From Acidithiobacillus caldus ATCC 51756 (GTDB lineage: Bacteria > Pseudomonadota > Gammaproteobacteria > Acidithiobacillales > Acidithiobacillaceae), in the NCBI RefSeq assembly GCF_000175575.2, contig NZ_CP005986.1, positions 1,371,549 to 1,435,548 of the forward strand: DNA of 64,000 nucleotides. Direction: 5' to 3'. The notes below the pieces were generated by a model, which saw only the letters and a list, made by a program, of their open reading frames with translations, was not told where the DNA came from and made no database searches. The translations under genes were made by a program, and so were the position numbers. Shown here piece by piece: positions 44,213-54,043 of this stretch (positions within the stretch are counted from its first letter, which is position 1; each line of letters begins with the position of its first letter).

Positions 44213-44515
44213 GTTTACACTTCTCCTTGCACGATGGATGAACAACACAATGGCTACTAAACAAAGGTCGCTGACATACCTCTGAGAAAGAGTAGCACCT
44301 TCGGCGCCGAAAGGGGAAGAGTCCTCTGTGCGGATCGCGCAACCCATCTCGGGGCCAGAATGGCCACAAGGGCCCTACCCCGCCTGGACATTGCCGGGCG
44401 GACGGGTGTCGCGCAGCAGAACCTCGAGGCTCTGGGCTTGCCTCGTATGCCCCATATAACTACAATCGCATCTGTAACTCGTTATTAATGCGCTCACCCT
44501 CCAGGAGGCGACACG

Positions 44516-45625
44516 ATGTCGGACACCCCATCGCATCAGGACTGGGAAACCTTGCACTCCGTAAAGCTGCAGGACCTACGCAGTACCATCTCGCCCGAGC
44601 GCTACCGCCGTTCGCCGGCGCGCGCACTGCTTTGGTACGGCATCGATGGAAGCCTTTATCTGCTCAGCATCGCCGGCGCACTCCTGCTCCCCTGGTGGTG
44701 GGCACAGATACTGTGCGGTCTGTTTGCGGGTTCGGCGGTGGCATTCATGTTCGTCTGGGCACACGACGCCGCCCATGGCGCCCTCTTCCAAAGCAAGCGC
44801 GTGAGTGAGATCCTCGGCACGCTCTTCATGCTGCCATCCCTGAACATGTATCGACTCTGGGCATTTGGCCACAATCGTGTGCATCATGGCTTCACGAGTC
44901 TTGTCTCCCTCGACTGGATATGGCGTCCCTGGACACCTGCGGAATACCGCGCCAAAAGCGCATGGCAGCGGCTCCTGTATCGACTGGAGCGCAGTCCCTA
45001 TGGTTGTGCCCTGCACTACCTCCTGCGGGTATGGTGGCCGGGGATGGTCCGCTTTCGTGCGGATCCCAAAAGCCGGGACAAAGGCGCCTTTTTCCTGGCA
45101 AAAATGTCTACTCTTCTGTTTTTTTTGTTGTTCTCTGCCGTGGCGCTGGTACTGTCGGGCTGGCTCGGCTGGTTTGCGGCCATTGCGCTGCCTTTTTTGG
45201 TCTTCAATTACTACATTGCGCTGTTCGTCTTTCTTCACCATACCCACCCGGACCTTCCTTTCTTTACGGATAAAGAGGAGTGGAGTCAGAGTATTGGACA
45301 GATGTATTGCAGTACCGTGGTACGTTGCTCGGCACTGAGCGAGGCCTTGATCCACGGTATCCTGATCCACGCCCCACACCACGTGGACCCACGTATCCCC
45401 TTCTATCATCTGCGTGGCGCCTACGACGATCTGCGTAAACACTATGCCGCCTATCTGCACGAAAGTCGCTTCAGCTTTGCTCTGGTACGAAGGATTTTCC
45501 GCCAATGCCAGCTTTACGATTACGAGAATAAGCGGTGGTTGAGCTTCCGCTCGCTGAGACAGTCGGTGCTCACCCCCGGTCTGGCGGAGGAACCACGGGT
45601 TGGAGTAGCGACCAACCTGCACTAG
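44516..45625 (+). CDS. Membrane fatty-acid desaturase
   Basis: 369-aa integral-membrane di-iron desaturase. Histidine boxes: HDAAHG, HNRVHH, FLHHTHPD and HAPHHVDP. Hydrophobic segments at about 45-90 and 205-245 flank them. It introduces double bonds in acyl chains or related lipids and helps keep membrane fluidity; fatty acid versus carotenoid or alkane substrate cannot be decided. CAGGAGG lies ahead of the ATG. It converges with the epimerase genes. Confidence 0.85.
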   Translation: MSDTPSHQDWETLHSVKLQDLRSTISPERYRRSPARALLWYGIDGSLYLLSIAGALLLPWWWAQILCGLFAGSAVAFMFVWAHDAAHGALFQSKRVSEILGTLFMLPSLNMYRLWAFGHNRVHHGFTSLVSLDWIWRPWTPAEYRAKSAWQRLLYRLERSPYGCALHYLLRVWWPGMVRFRADPKSRDKGAFFLAKMSTLLFFLLFSAVALVLSGWLGWFAAIALPFLVFNYYIALFVFLHHTHPDLPFFTDKEEWSQSIGQMYCSTVVRCSALSEALIHGILIHAPHHVDPRIPFYHLRGAYDDLRKHYAAYLHESRFSFALVRRIFRQCQLYDYENKRWLSFRSLRQSVLTPGLAEEPRVGVATNLH

Positions 45626-45731
45626 TGGAACAAGGCGAGCAAGCGGACCCCTGCCCGAAAGGGCGGGGGCAGCTCTGCGGCCAGAGCCTGGTGGATTGTT
45701 CTGGAGGGCGGCGACGCCGCATGACGGACGT

Positions 45732-46742
45732 TCAGGCAGTACCGTAGTACTGCCGGTACCAGCGCACAAACTCGGCAAGCCCCCGCGCCAATGGGGTTCG
45801 CGGGGCAAAATCGACGAGGGCAGCCAGATCGTTCACCTCGGCATAGGTGGCCAGGACGTCACCCGCCTGCATGGGCAGAAGCTCCAATTGTGCCTTGCGA
45901 CCGAGACACTCCTCCAAAGTCGCAATGAAGTCCAGGAGCGCTACGGGCTGATGGTTTCCGATGTTGTAGATTCTGAAGGGTGCGGCACTGGTGGCAGGAT
46001 CGGCGGGCCAGTCCACCTGCCTCTGGGGCGGATGATCCACGAGCCGCACGACGGCCTCGACGATGTCGTCGATGTAGGTAAAATCGCGCTGCATCTGGCC
46101 GTGGTTGAAAACGGGAATGGATTCCCCGGCCAGGATCTTGCGGGTGAAACTGAAGTAGGCCATGTCGGGCCGTCCCCAAGGGCCGTAGACCGTAAAAAAA
46201 CGCAGACCCGTGACGGGGATATCGTAAAGATGGGCGTAGCTGTGGGCCATCAACTCCCCTGCCCGCTTGGTGGCCGCATACAAGCTCACCGGGTGGTCGA
46301 CGGGGTCGTGTTCGCTGTAGGGAAGTCGGCTATTGGCACCGTAAACCGAACTCGAGGAGGCAAACAGCAGATGGTCGACACCTTGATGTCGGCAACCTTC
46401 GAGCAGGTTCACAAAACCCAGGAGATTGCTGTCGGCATAGCTGTGGGGATGTTCCAGGGAGTAGCGGACACCCGCCTGGGCGGCCAGATTGACCACCACG
46501 TCAAAACGTGACCCCGTAAACAGGCGGTGCAGGTCATCACGCTGGGCAATGTCCAGATGCTGAAAGGTGAAGGCGGGATGTCCTTCCAGCTGGCTCAGGC
46601 GAGCCCGCTTGAGGGCAGGATCGTAGTAGTCGTTGAGGTTGTCGATACCCCTCACGGTCCAGCCCTCGGCCAGCAGACGCCGACAGAGGTGAAAACCGAT
46701 GAAACCAGCGGCTCCAGTGACCAGCAAGCGACCGGGCGTCAC
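45732..46742 (-). CDS. NAD-dependent epimerase (UDP-glucuronate 4-epimerase type)
   Basis: 336-aa extended short-chain dehydrogenase, GTG start. The nucleotide loop is LLVTGAAGFIGFHLC; catalytic Tyr/Lys in SLYAATKRAGE; SSSSVYGANSRLPYSE carries the conserved Ser. The DYYDPALKRARL and YGPWGRPDMAYF segments are typical of UDP-glucuronate 4-epimerases. It overlaps hldD by 4 bases (GTGA). Presumably makes UDP-galacturonate for surface polysaccharide. Confidence 0.82.
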   Translation of the reverse strand: MTPGRLLVTGAAGFIGFHLCRRLLAEGWTVRGIDNLNDYYDPALKRARLSQLEGHPAFTFQHLDIAQRDDLHRLFTGSRFDVVVNLAAQAGVRYSLEHPHSYADSNLLGFVNLLEGCRHQGVDHLLFASSSSVYGANSRLPYSEHDPVDHPVSLYAATKRAGELMAHSYAHLYDIPVTGLRFFTVYGPWGRPDMAYFSFTRKILAGESIPVFNHGQMQRDFTYIDDIVEAVVRLVDHPPQRQVDWPADPATSAAPFRIYNIGNHQPVALLDFIATLEECLGRKAQLELLPMQAGDVLATYAEVNDLAALVDFAPRTPLARGLAEFVRWYRQYYGTA

Positions 46743-47728
46743 TCAGGCTGCTCCTCGAGCCAGGCGATATAGCGGGCAACCCCCTCCTCCACCGTCAACA
46801 TGGGCGCCTGGTATCCCGCCGCACGCAGTTGACGCGTATCGGCCTCGGTAAAGCTCTGGTATTTGCCGTGCAGACTTTCGGGCATGGGAATGTAACGGAT
46901 GATCTCAGCCTTCTGGAGCTTCTCCAGCTCCCGAATCGGCCCGTCACGGCGCGCCTCGATCCCGTTGATGACGGCAACCGCCATGGCATTGAAGCTTCGC
47001 GCCACACCCGTGCCAACGTTGTAGATGCCCGAGCGCGGGTGGTCGAGAAAATGCAGATTGACGGCACATACGTCGTCTACGTGGATGAAATCTCGACGCT
47101 GTTCGCCATCGGCATAACCCCCCGAGCCAGCAAAGAGATGCACGTGCCCATCGAGTCGGTACTGGCGGGAAAAATGCAGGGCGACGGAGGCCATTCGCCC
47201 TTTGTGGAACTCCCGCGGCCCGTAGACATTGAAGTAGCGGAAACCATGGACCGGGGCCCGTAACTCCTGCCAATGGCGGCGCAGGTATTGATCGAACTGA
47301 AATTTACTGAAACCGTAGATATTGAGAGGGTCTTCCGACTCCCGCGCCTCGGTGAAGCTACCGCTGCGACCATAGACCGAGGCGCTGGAGGCATAGAGCA
47401 AGGGCACGTTTGCCTTCTGCGCCCAGTGCAGCAGGGTTTTGCTGTACTCGAAATTGTTCGTCATGACGTAGCGACCGTCGCTGGCCATGGTGTCGGAACA
47501 GGCGCCCTCGTGGAAAATCGCCTCCACCGGCCCAAAGCTGCCCGCCTCGAGGCGGGCAAGAAAGGGCTCTGCCTCCAGGTAATCGGCAATGTCGAGTCCA
47601 GAGAGGTTGCGGAACTTGTCCGCCTGCTGGAGATGGTCCACCACCAGGATGTCGCGCTCGCCGCGCCCATTGAGAGCGGCCACCAGATTGGCACCGATGA
47701 ACCCTGCCCCGCCCGTAACGATGATCAT
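46739..47728 (-). CDS. hldD: ADP-L-glycero-D-manno-heptose 6-epimerase
   Basis: 329-aa short-chain dehydrogenase of lipopolysaccharide core heptose synthesis. N-terminal loop MIIVTGGAGFIGANLV, ILVVDHLQQADKFRNL, EGACSDTMASDGRYVM, and catalytic Tyr/Lys in NIYGFSKFQFDQ, all characteristic of HldD (RfaD). Start ATG 47728; translationally coupled to the downstream epimerase. No hldE in the window. Confidence 0.9.
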   Translation of the reverse strand: MIIVTGGAGFIGANLVAALNGRGERDILVVDHLQQADKFRNLSGLDIADYLEAEPFLARLEAGSFGPVEAIFHEGACSDTMASDGRYVMTNNFEYSKTLLHWAQKANVPLLYASSASVYGRSGSFTEARESEDPLNIYGFSKFQFDQYLRRHWQELRAPVHGFRYFNVYGPREFHKGRMASVALHFSRQYRLDGHVHLFAGSGGYADGEQRRDFIHVDDVCAVNLHFLDHPRSGIYNVGTGVARSFNAMAVAVINGIEARRDGPIRELEKLQKAEIIRYIPMPESLHGKYQSFTEADTRQLRAAGYQAPMLTVEEGVARYIAWLEEQPE

Positions 47729-47791
47729 AAAGTCGTGCTCCTTTTGCGCTATGATACCAAAAAGACCTGCCCAGGAGACCCCTCAGCCACC

Positions 47792-49786
47792 ATGCCCGAC
47801 TCCAGCCTGCTCATCGTCGTGGTATTACTGGCAACGACGGTCGTCCTCGTCGGCCTCCTGAAGTGGCTGCGCCTGCCGGCCATCTTTGCCTATCTCTTGA
47901 CGGGCGTCCTTCTGGGACCGCATGCCCTGGCTTTAGTGCCCGATCTCGAGCGCACACGCCAGTTAGCCGAATTCGGTGTGGTCTTTCTCATGTTCAGCAT
48001 TGGTCTGGAGTTCAGTCCGGCCCAGTTCATGGCCATGCGCCGTCTGGTATTCGGCATGGGCAGCCTGCAGGTCCTGGCTTCCCTGTTGCTCTTTTTGGCC
48101 ATTGCCACATTCCTGGGTCTAGGCTGGCGCTCTGGAATCATCGTCGGCGGCATTCTGGCCATGTCGTCGACGGCCATGGTTGCCCGGGTGCTTTCGGAAA
48201 AGATGGAAACGGCATCCCGCCACGGCCGTATTGCCATCAGTATCCTGCTTTTTCAGGATCTTGCCGTGGTGCCGTTGCTGGTACTGATTCCCGCGCTGGC
48301 CGGGGACCGCGCTGCCCTGCCCGCCGCCCTCGCCCTCGCCGCCTTGAAGGCAGCGGTGATACTGCTGGTCTTATTGGTACTGGGGCGCCCGATCGTTCGC
48401 CCCTGGTTTCAGCTCGTAGCTCAGCGCAAGTCCAGTGAGCTCTTTATGCTCAATGTCCTCTTCGTCACCTTGGGACTTGCCTGGATCACGGAGGCCGCGG
48501 GACTGTCCCTGGCGCTCGGCGCCTTCGTGGCGGGCATGCTCATCGCTGAAACGGCCTATCGTTATCAGGTGGAAGCGGATATAGCCGCCTTTCGTGATAT
48601 TCTCCTTGGGCTTTTCTTCATCACCATCGGCATGCTGGTGGATCTGCACCAGATCCTGGCCGATTTTCCCGAGATCCTGGTAATTCTCGTGGCGATCCTG
48701 GTGATCAAGGGTATCGTGGTCTGGGCCAGCTGCCGTCTGTTCGCCTTTGAGCAAGGGGTGGCCCTACGCACGGCCCTGGTGTTGGCGCAGGCGGGCGAGT
48801 TTGGCTTTGTTCTTCTGTCGCTGGCCAACCAGTTCCGCCTCCTGCCGGCGGCGGTATTGCAGCCGCTTCTCGGTGCCATGCTGCTTTCGCTGGTGCTTGC
48901 ACCCATCTTTCTCGAACATAACGGTTGGATAGCACAGCGGCTCGTGCGCTCGTACCGGCGCGGGCGCGAGCGTTCGTTGCGGGCGATTCGCAGCCTGCAA
49001 CTAAAGGAACACGTCATCCTTTGCGGTTACGGGCGAGTGGGTCAGAGCATCGCGCGGGTGCTGGAGGAAGAAGGCATCCCCTACCTTGCCCTGGACCTCG
49101 ATCCGAGTCGCGTGCGTCAGGCACAGTCTGCGGGCGAGTCCATATTCTTTGGCGATGCCAGTCGGCGCGACGTTCTGCAGGCTTCTGGCCTGGCCGAAGC
49201 GCGGGCGCTGGTAGTGACCTTCGGTGATGTGGCCACTAGCCGGCGGGTGCTGGCCGTGGCCTCGGAACTGCAACCGCGGCTACCGCTTCTGGCCCGCGCC
49301 CACGACGATAGTCAGATTGCCGCATTGGAGGCCGCTGGTGCCGATGAGGTCGTACCGGAGGTAACGGAGGGTGCTCTGATGCTCGCCTCCCAGACCCTTT
49401 TGCAGCTGGGTTTCCCCTTGAGCCAGATCCTTCGCCGTGTGCGTCGTTTTCGCGAGGAACGCTATCGGGTTTTTCGCGGCAGCTTTTGGGGTGGATCGGA
49501 GCCGGGCGAGGATCAAGGTTCACCGCGGCTGCTCTCCGTCTCCCTGGGGGACACCGGCTGGGCCATAGGCAAGACATTGGCCGAACTGAATCTGCCGGCA
49601 CTGGGGGTACAGGTCACGGCCCTGCGTCGTCAGGGGATCCGCGGGCGCGATCCCGCCGACACCATGCGTTTGCGTGCCGACGACGTGCTGGTTATTTTCG
49701 GGGATCCCAAAAGTCTGCAGGCGGCCCAGCAGTGGTTGCTGGAAGGCCCAGACGCAGGCGCATTCGTGACGCAAAACCGCGAGTAG
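47792..49786 (+). CDS. Kef-type CPA2 monovalent cation/H+ antiporter
   Basis: 664 aa from ATG 47792; the open frame upstream overlaps hldD on the other strand and is ignored. An N-terminal Na+/H+ exchanger domain with about twelve helices runs to about residue 380 (LLTGVLLGPHALALVP, GLEFSPAQF). A TrkA-N Rossmann domain follows (VILCGYGRVGQSIARVLEEE), then TrkA-C. Similar to KefB/YbaL. Probably exports K+ or handles cytoplasmic pH, relevant for an acidophile. Confidence 0.88.
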   Translation: MPDSSLLIVVVLLATTVVLVGLLKWLRLPAIFAYLLTGVLLGPHALALVPDLERTRQLAEFGVVFLMFSIGLEFSPAQFMAMRRLVFGMGSLQVLASLLLFLAIATFLGLGWRSGIIVGGILAMSSTAMVARVLSEKMETASRHGRIAISILLFQDLAVVPLLVLIPALAGDRAALPAALALAALKAAVILLVLLVLGRPIVRPWFQLVAQRKSSELFMLNVLFVTLGLAWITEAAGLSLALGAFVAGMLIAETAYRYQVEADIAAFRDILLGLFFITIGMLVDLHQILADFPEILVILVAILVIKGIVVWASCRLFAFEQGVALRTALVLAQAGEFGFVLLSLANQFRLLPAAVLQPLLGAMLLSLVLAPIFLEHNGWIAQRLVRSYRRGRERSLRAIRSLQLKEHVILCGYGRVGQSIARVLEEEGIPYLALDLDPSRVRQAQSAGESIFFGDASRRDVLQASGLAEARALVVTFGDVATSRRVLAVASELQPRLPLLARAHDDSQIAALEAAGADEVVPEVTEGALMLASQTLLQLGFPLSQILRRVRRFREERYRVFRGSFWGGSEPGEDQGSPRLLSVSLGDTGWAIGKTLAELNLPALGVQVTALRRQGIRGRDPADTMRLRADDVLVIFGDPKSLQAAQQWLLEGPDAGAFVTQNRE

Positions 49787-49796
49787 GAGGTGTGTC

Positions 49797-50678
49797 TTGC
49801 AGTGGAGCCGTTACCGTCGAGAGGGCGTCGTGGAGTGGGGAGTGTGGCTCGATGAGGAGCTATTTTCCCTGGAATCCCTGGACGATGGCCTGAATCCGTC
49901 GCAGTTACTGACCTCAGATCCCGTCGCCCTCCTCCAACATCTGCGCCGGCGACGGAGTGCACGGGTGTGCCCCGTTGCGGTGGAGCGCATCCATTTCCTC
50001 CCGCCCACGCAACCACAGAAAATACTGTGTGCCGGCCTGAACTATCGCGATCATGCGCGGGAAACCGGAGCAGAACTGCCAAGTTCCCCCACCTTCTTCA
50101 TCCGCTTTCCCGACACCCTTTGCGGAAGTGGCGAGGCCATACCGCACCCAGTCCAGTCCGATGCCATGGACTTCGAGGGCGAACTATTGGTGGTACTCGG
50201 TCAGGCCGTCCATGGCAAGCTCCAGCGCCATGAGGCTCTCGCAGCCGTCGCGGGCTACGGAATTTTCAACGATATCAGTATGCGCGACTACCAGTTTCGT
50301 ACGAGTCAGTGGACCATGGGCAAGAACTTTCCCCACAGTGGTTCCTGCGGCGCGCGGGTGACGACCACAGACGAGCTACCCGAAGGGGCCAACAACCTCT
50401 ATTTGCGTACCGAGGTCAATGGCGACAGGCTGCAGGACGGTAACACCGCCGATCTCATCTTTGACGTCGCCGCACTCATCCAGACTCTGGCGGAGGTCAT
50501 GCCACTGCACCCCGGCGACCTCATCGCCACCGGAACCCCAGCCGGCGTGGGCTTTGCCCGCAAGCCGCCCCGCTATTTGCAGCCGGGGGATACCATCCGG
50601 GTAGAGATCGAGGGACTGGGTGTTCTCGAGAATCCCGTGATACCTGCACGCCTTGACACCGTCGAACGGCCTGCCTAG
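49797..50678 (+). CDS. Fumarylacetoacetate-hydrolase-fold protein
   Basis: 293 aa, TTG start chosen because AGGAGG lies 6 bases ahead. FAH domain from about residue 75: KILCAGLNYRDHARETG, with metal-binding acidic residues in MDFEGELLVVLG, and GDLIATGTPAGVG near the C-terminus. Family members are acylpyruvate hydrolases, oxaloacetate decarboxylases or isomerases of ring-cleavage products. The substrate is unknown. It follows the antiporter at 10 bases. Confidence 0.85.
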   Translation: MQWSRYRREGVVEWGVWLDEELFSLESLDDGLNPSQLLTSDPVALLQHLRRRRSARVCPVAVERIHFLPPTQPQKILCAGLNYRDHARETGAELPSSPTFFIRFPDTLCGSGEAIPHPVQSDAMDFEGELLVVLGQAVHGKLQRHEALAAVAGYGIFNDISMRDYQFRTSQWTMGKNFPHSGSCGARVTTTDELPEGANNLYLRTEVNGDRLQDGNTADLIFDVAALIQTLAEVMPLHPGDLIATGTPAGVGFARKPPRYLQPGDTIRVEIEGLGVLENPVIPARLDTVERPA

Positions 50679-50730
50679 CTTTAAACAAACGTACTGGACG
50701 GTTTGCTAGCTGCCCATGTGGGGGTGATCG

Positions 50731-53046
50731 ATGGCGGAGAAGACGAAACTGGTCAAGAAGGCCCGGGTGGGCGCAGCGGGTGGATGGGGTTCCGTGCGCG
50801 GTATCGTTGAAGTCTACGGCGCCGAGCATCCGGTACCGGGTGTATATCGGACCCTGTTTCAGCTCAACAAGCCCGGCGGCACCATGTGTACTTCCTGTGC
50901 CTGGGGCAAGCCAGCCAAGCCGGGGCTGTTCGAGGTCTGCGAAAATGGTGCCAAGGCGACCATCTGGGATCTGACCTCGGATCGCTGTACGCCGGAGTTT
51001 TTTGCCGAGCACAGCCTTGCGGATCTACGCAGCTGGTCCGACCACGACCTGGAGATGCAGGGTCGTCTCACCGAGCCCTTGCGCTACGATGCCGGCTCCG
51101 ACCGCTACGTGCGCTGTGGCTGGGATGAGGCATTTGCCGGCATAGGCGCTGCCCTGCGCCGACTCGAACCGCAGTCGGTCGTTTTCTACGCCTCTGGTCG
51201 GGCGTCGCTGGAGACGTCCTATCTCTACGCCCTTTTTGCGCGGCTATACGGCCACAACAATCTGCCGGACAGCTCCAACATGTGTCACGAGACCACCTCC
51301 GTCAGCCTCAAGGAGCATATCGGTACGCCCGTCGGCACCTGCGTCCTGGACGATTTCGAGCATTGCGACGCCATTTTCTATTTCGGTCAGAATCCCGCCA
51401 CCAACAGCGGTCGCTTCCTTCACCCCTTACAGAAGGCCGTGCGCCGCGGCTGTCGCCTGATCGTTTTCAATCCCGTGATCGAGAAAGGCTTGCTGGAATT
51501 CATCGATCCGCAAAATCCCGTGGAGATGCTCACAGGCACTGGCACACGGCTCGCGCACCAGTACCTTCAGGTCAAGGCCGGTGGCGACATCGCTGCCATA
51601 ATCGGTGTCTGTAAACACCTGCTGGAACGGGACGAAGCGGCCCTGCAACAAGGCAAGCCAGGTATTTTGGATCGCGCCTTTCTGGAGGAGCACTGCCATC
51701 GATCCGAAGCCTTCCTTGCCCAGGTACGTGCCACGGCATGGGAGGACATCGAGGCGCACTCGGGACTCAGCCGCGACGATCTGAGCCAGGCGGCGACGGT
51801 CTATGCCGAGGCAGAACGGGTGATCGGGGTGTACGGTATGGGCCTGACCCAGCACGTGCACGGTTCCCAGGCCATTGGAACGTTGCTGAATCTACTATTC
51901 TTGCGCGGCAACATCGGCCGCCCGGGTGCCGGTATCTGTCCCGTGCGCGGACACTCCAATGTCCAGGGACAGCGCACCGTGGGCATCTCGGAAAAACCCG
52001 AATTGGTACCCCTGGAGCGTCTGGCCGAACTTTTTGATTTTGAACCCCCGCGGGAGCATGGACTTGCCACGGTGGACGCCTGCGAGGCCATTCGCGCGGG
52101 TACGGTCAAGGCCTTCGTCGCCCTGGGTGGCAATTTTCTGCGTGCCATCCCCGAGCAGGAGGCCATGGAGCAGGCATGGGTCAAACAGGAACTGACCGTC
52201 AGCATCGCCACGAAGCTCAATCGCAGCCATCTTTTTCCGGGCAAGGAGGCCTGGCTCCTGCCCTGTCTGGTGCGCTCCGAGATCGACGTGCAGGCTAGTG
52301 GTCCCCAGGTAGTTACCATCGAGGATAGCTTCAGCCACATCCACGTCTCCAGCGGACGGCATCCGCCCGCCAGCCCGCACCTCCGCTCCGAGTTGGCCAT
52401 CGTGGCCGGGATGGCCAAAGCCACGTTGACACCCAATCCACGCTGCGACTGGGATGCCTGGGTGGCCGATTACGGCAAGGTGCGCGATCTCATCGCCGCT
52501 ACCTATCCGGAGTTTCACGACTTCAATGCGCGGCTGCAAACGCCTGGAGGCTTCTACCGCGGCAACCCCGCCCGCGAGCGACGCTGGCAGACCGCCAGTG
52601 GTAAGGCCGAATTCACCCTGCCCTCGGTACTCTCCTCCCTGGGCATCGGCGACGCACCCGGACGCTACCACCTCATCACCATGCGCTCCAACGATCAGTT
52701 CAATACCACGATCTACGGATACAGCGATCGCCTGCGCGGTCTCGAAGGCTCGCGTATGGTGTTGCTAATGAATGCGGACGACATGACGGCAGCCGGTCTG
52801 TACGAGGGCCAGGAGGTCAGCCTGGTTTCCGATGCGGGGGACGAAACGGCACGCCAAGTGGATGGCTTGCGCGTTACCACTTTTGCCCTGCCGTGCGGTT
52901 GCGTAGGCGGTTACTATCCGGAACTCAACCCACTGATACCCCTGTGGTATCACGATGAACTCTCGAAAACCCCCGCCGCCAAGGGGGTACCGGTCCGTAT
53001 CCAGATTGGCGGCGTGCACGGGAACGGACGTGCCGCAGCACGGTGA
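50731..53046 (+). CDS. FdhF/YdeP-family molybdopterin oxidoreductase
   Basis: 771-aa molybdoenzyme alpha-type subunit without signal peptide. The N-terminal motif TMCTSCAWGKPAKPGLFEVC has a reduced set of cysteines, as in YdeP-type proteins, compared with formate dehydrogenase H. DSSNMCHETTSVSLKEHIG has Cys-His at the molybdenum-ligand position, and RGNIGRPGAGICPVRGHSNV and a C-terminal molydop-binding domain follow. YdeP is linked to acid resistance in E. coli; the reaction is unknown. A separate fdhD follows, but no beta or gamma subunits. Confidence 0.82.
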   Translation: MAEKTKLVKKARVGAAGGWGSVRGIVEVYGAEHPVPGVYRTLFQLNKPGGTMCTSCAWGKPAKPGLFEVCENGAKATIWDLTSDRCTPEFFAEHSLADLRSWSDHDLEMQGRLTEPLRYDAGSDRYVRCGWDEAFAGIGAALRRLEPQSVVFYASGRASLETSYLYALFARLYGHNNLPDSSNMCHETTSVSLKEHIGTPVGTCVLDDFEHCDAIFYFGQNPATNSGRFLHPLQKAVRRGCRLIVFNPVIEKGLLEFIDPQNPVEMLTGTGTRLAHQYLQVKAGGDIAAIIGVCKHLLERDEAALQQGKPGILDRAFLEEHCHRSEAFLAQVRATAWEDIEAHSGLSRDDLSQAATVYAEAERVIGVYGMGLTQHVHGSQAIGTLLNLLFLRGNIGRPGAGICPVRGHSNVQGQRTVGISEKPELVPLERLAELFDFEPPREHGLATVDACEAIRAGTVKAFVALGGNFLRAIPEQEAMEQAWVKQELTVSIATKLNRSHLFPGKEAWLLPCLVRSEIDVQASGPQVVTIEDSFSHIHVSSGRHPPASPHLRSELAIVAGMAKATLTPNPRCDWDAWVADYGKVRDLIAATYPEFHDFNARLQTPGGFYRGNPARERRWQTASGKAEFTLPSVLSSLGIGDAPGRYHLITMRSNDQFNTTIYGYSDRLRGLEGSRMVLLMNADDMTAAGLYEGQEVSLVSDAGDETARQVDGLRVTTFALPCGCVGGYYPELNPLIPLWYHDELSKTPAAKGVPVRIQIGGVHGNGRAAAR

Positions 53047-53130
53047 GCCTTTGCCGGCCCCGGATCGTATCGGTTCGACCCAGGCGAAGCGGCCCAGGGC
53101 GCCCATGTCCGCGCCCGGGGGAATGGACAG

Positions 53131-54006
53131 GTGAATCGCGATCCACACATCTCTGGCGTCTTGTGGTCGTCGGCCCACTGCCTGGACAACGACAAGGACC
53201 TTGGGATGCACGAGGAGGCTATCCTGGAAGAAGCCGCCGTCTCCATCGTCATCCACGGTGCCGTTTATGGGGTGATGATGCTCACCCCCCACGACCTGGA
53301 AGACTTCGTAACGGGATTTCTGTGGACCGAGGATGTGTTGCGCTCGCCCGCAGACATCCTCGCTTGTGAGCACGAGAGCAGCGCCGAGGGTGAGGCCCTT
53401 TACCTGCAGCTTCGTGCAGAGGCCGCCGAGCGAGCCGAGACCCGGCGCCGCTGCCTGCCCGGTGGCAGCGCCTGCGGCCTGTGCGGCGTGCCGGACTTTC
53501 ACGGCTTGCAGCCCTTCCCGCCCATCCGCGACGGCCGGCGGATTTCCTGCACCGCCATCGCGCAGGCTCTGCAGCACCTCTGTGCCGAACAAGAGCTCAA
53601 CCATCACACCGGAACCGCGCACGCCGCGTGTCTGTGCACGGAAGACGCTGTCATCGTGCGCGAGGATATTGGCCGGCATAACGCCGTCGACAAGGCCATA
53701 GGTGCAGCACTGCGGCAGGGCTGGCGAAGCGGCCAGGCGCGCCTGCTGGCGGTCTCCTCCCGCCTCAGTTTTGAAATCGCTCAGAAGGCCTTGAGCTTTG
53801 GTATCCCGACCGTGGTAGCCGTGTCCGGCGTCAGCAGCCTCGCCATCCAGCTTGCCCAGAATTGCGGCTTGACCGTCATCGGCTATGCCCGCAATGGGCG
53901 CCTGACCGTCTACGCCAATGCCTGGCGTCTTGCCCGATCGAGCAGCCGCCCGGAAGATACGGGTGCGCCCAGCGTACTGGAGATGCCGCGCTGCGCTCGC
54001 GGTTGA
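53131..54006 (+). CDS. fdhD: Formate-dehydrogenase accessory sulfurtransferase FdhD
   Basis: 291 aa, GTG start 53131. Family motifs: the two-Cys loop GSACGLCGV and EDIGRHNAVDKAIGAAL. FdhD transfers sulfur to the bis-MGD cofactor of formate-dehydrogenase-like enzymes. It lies 84 bases behind the YdeP-like gene, its probable client. The N-terminal 25 residues are poorly conserved and the true start could be slightly later. Confidence 0.88.
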   Translation: MNRDPHISGVLWSSAHCLDNDKDLGMHEEAILEEAAVSIVIHGAVYGVMMLTPHDLEDFVTGFLWTEDVLRSPADILACEHESSAEGEALYLQLRAEAAERAETRRRCLPGGSACGLCGVPDFHGLQPFPPIRDGRRISCTAIAQALQHLCAEQELNHHTGTAHAACLCTEDAVIVREDIGRHNAVDKAIGAALRQGWRSGQARLLAVSSRLSFEIAQKALSFGIPTVVAVSGVSSLAIQLAQNCGLTVIGYARNGRLTVYANAWRLARSSSRPEDTGAPSVLEMPRCARG

Positions 54007-54043
54007 GGTGCCGCGGCACGCCCTTTACACCGTGTCGTGGATC

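Noticed and set aside
47273-47791. Upstream extension of the Kef-type antiporter frame
   Set aside because: It runs antisense through hldD and has no family similarity; ATG 47792 starts the antiporter domain.
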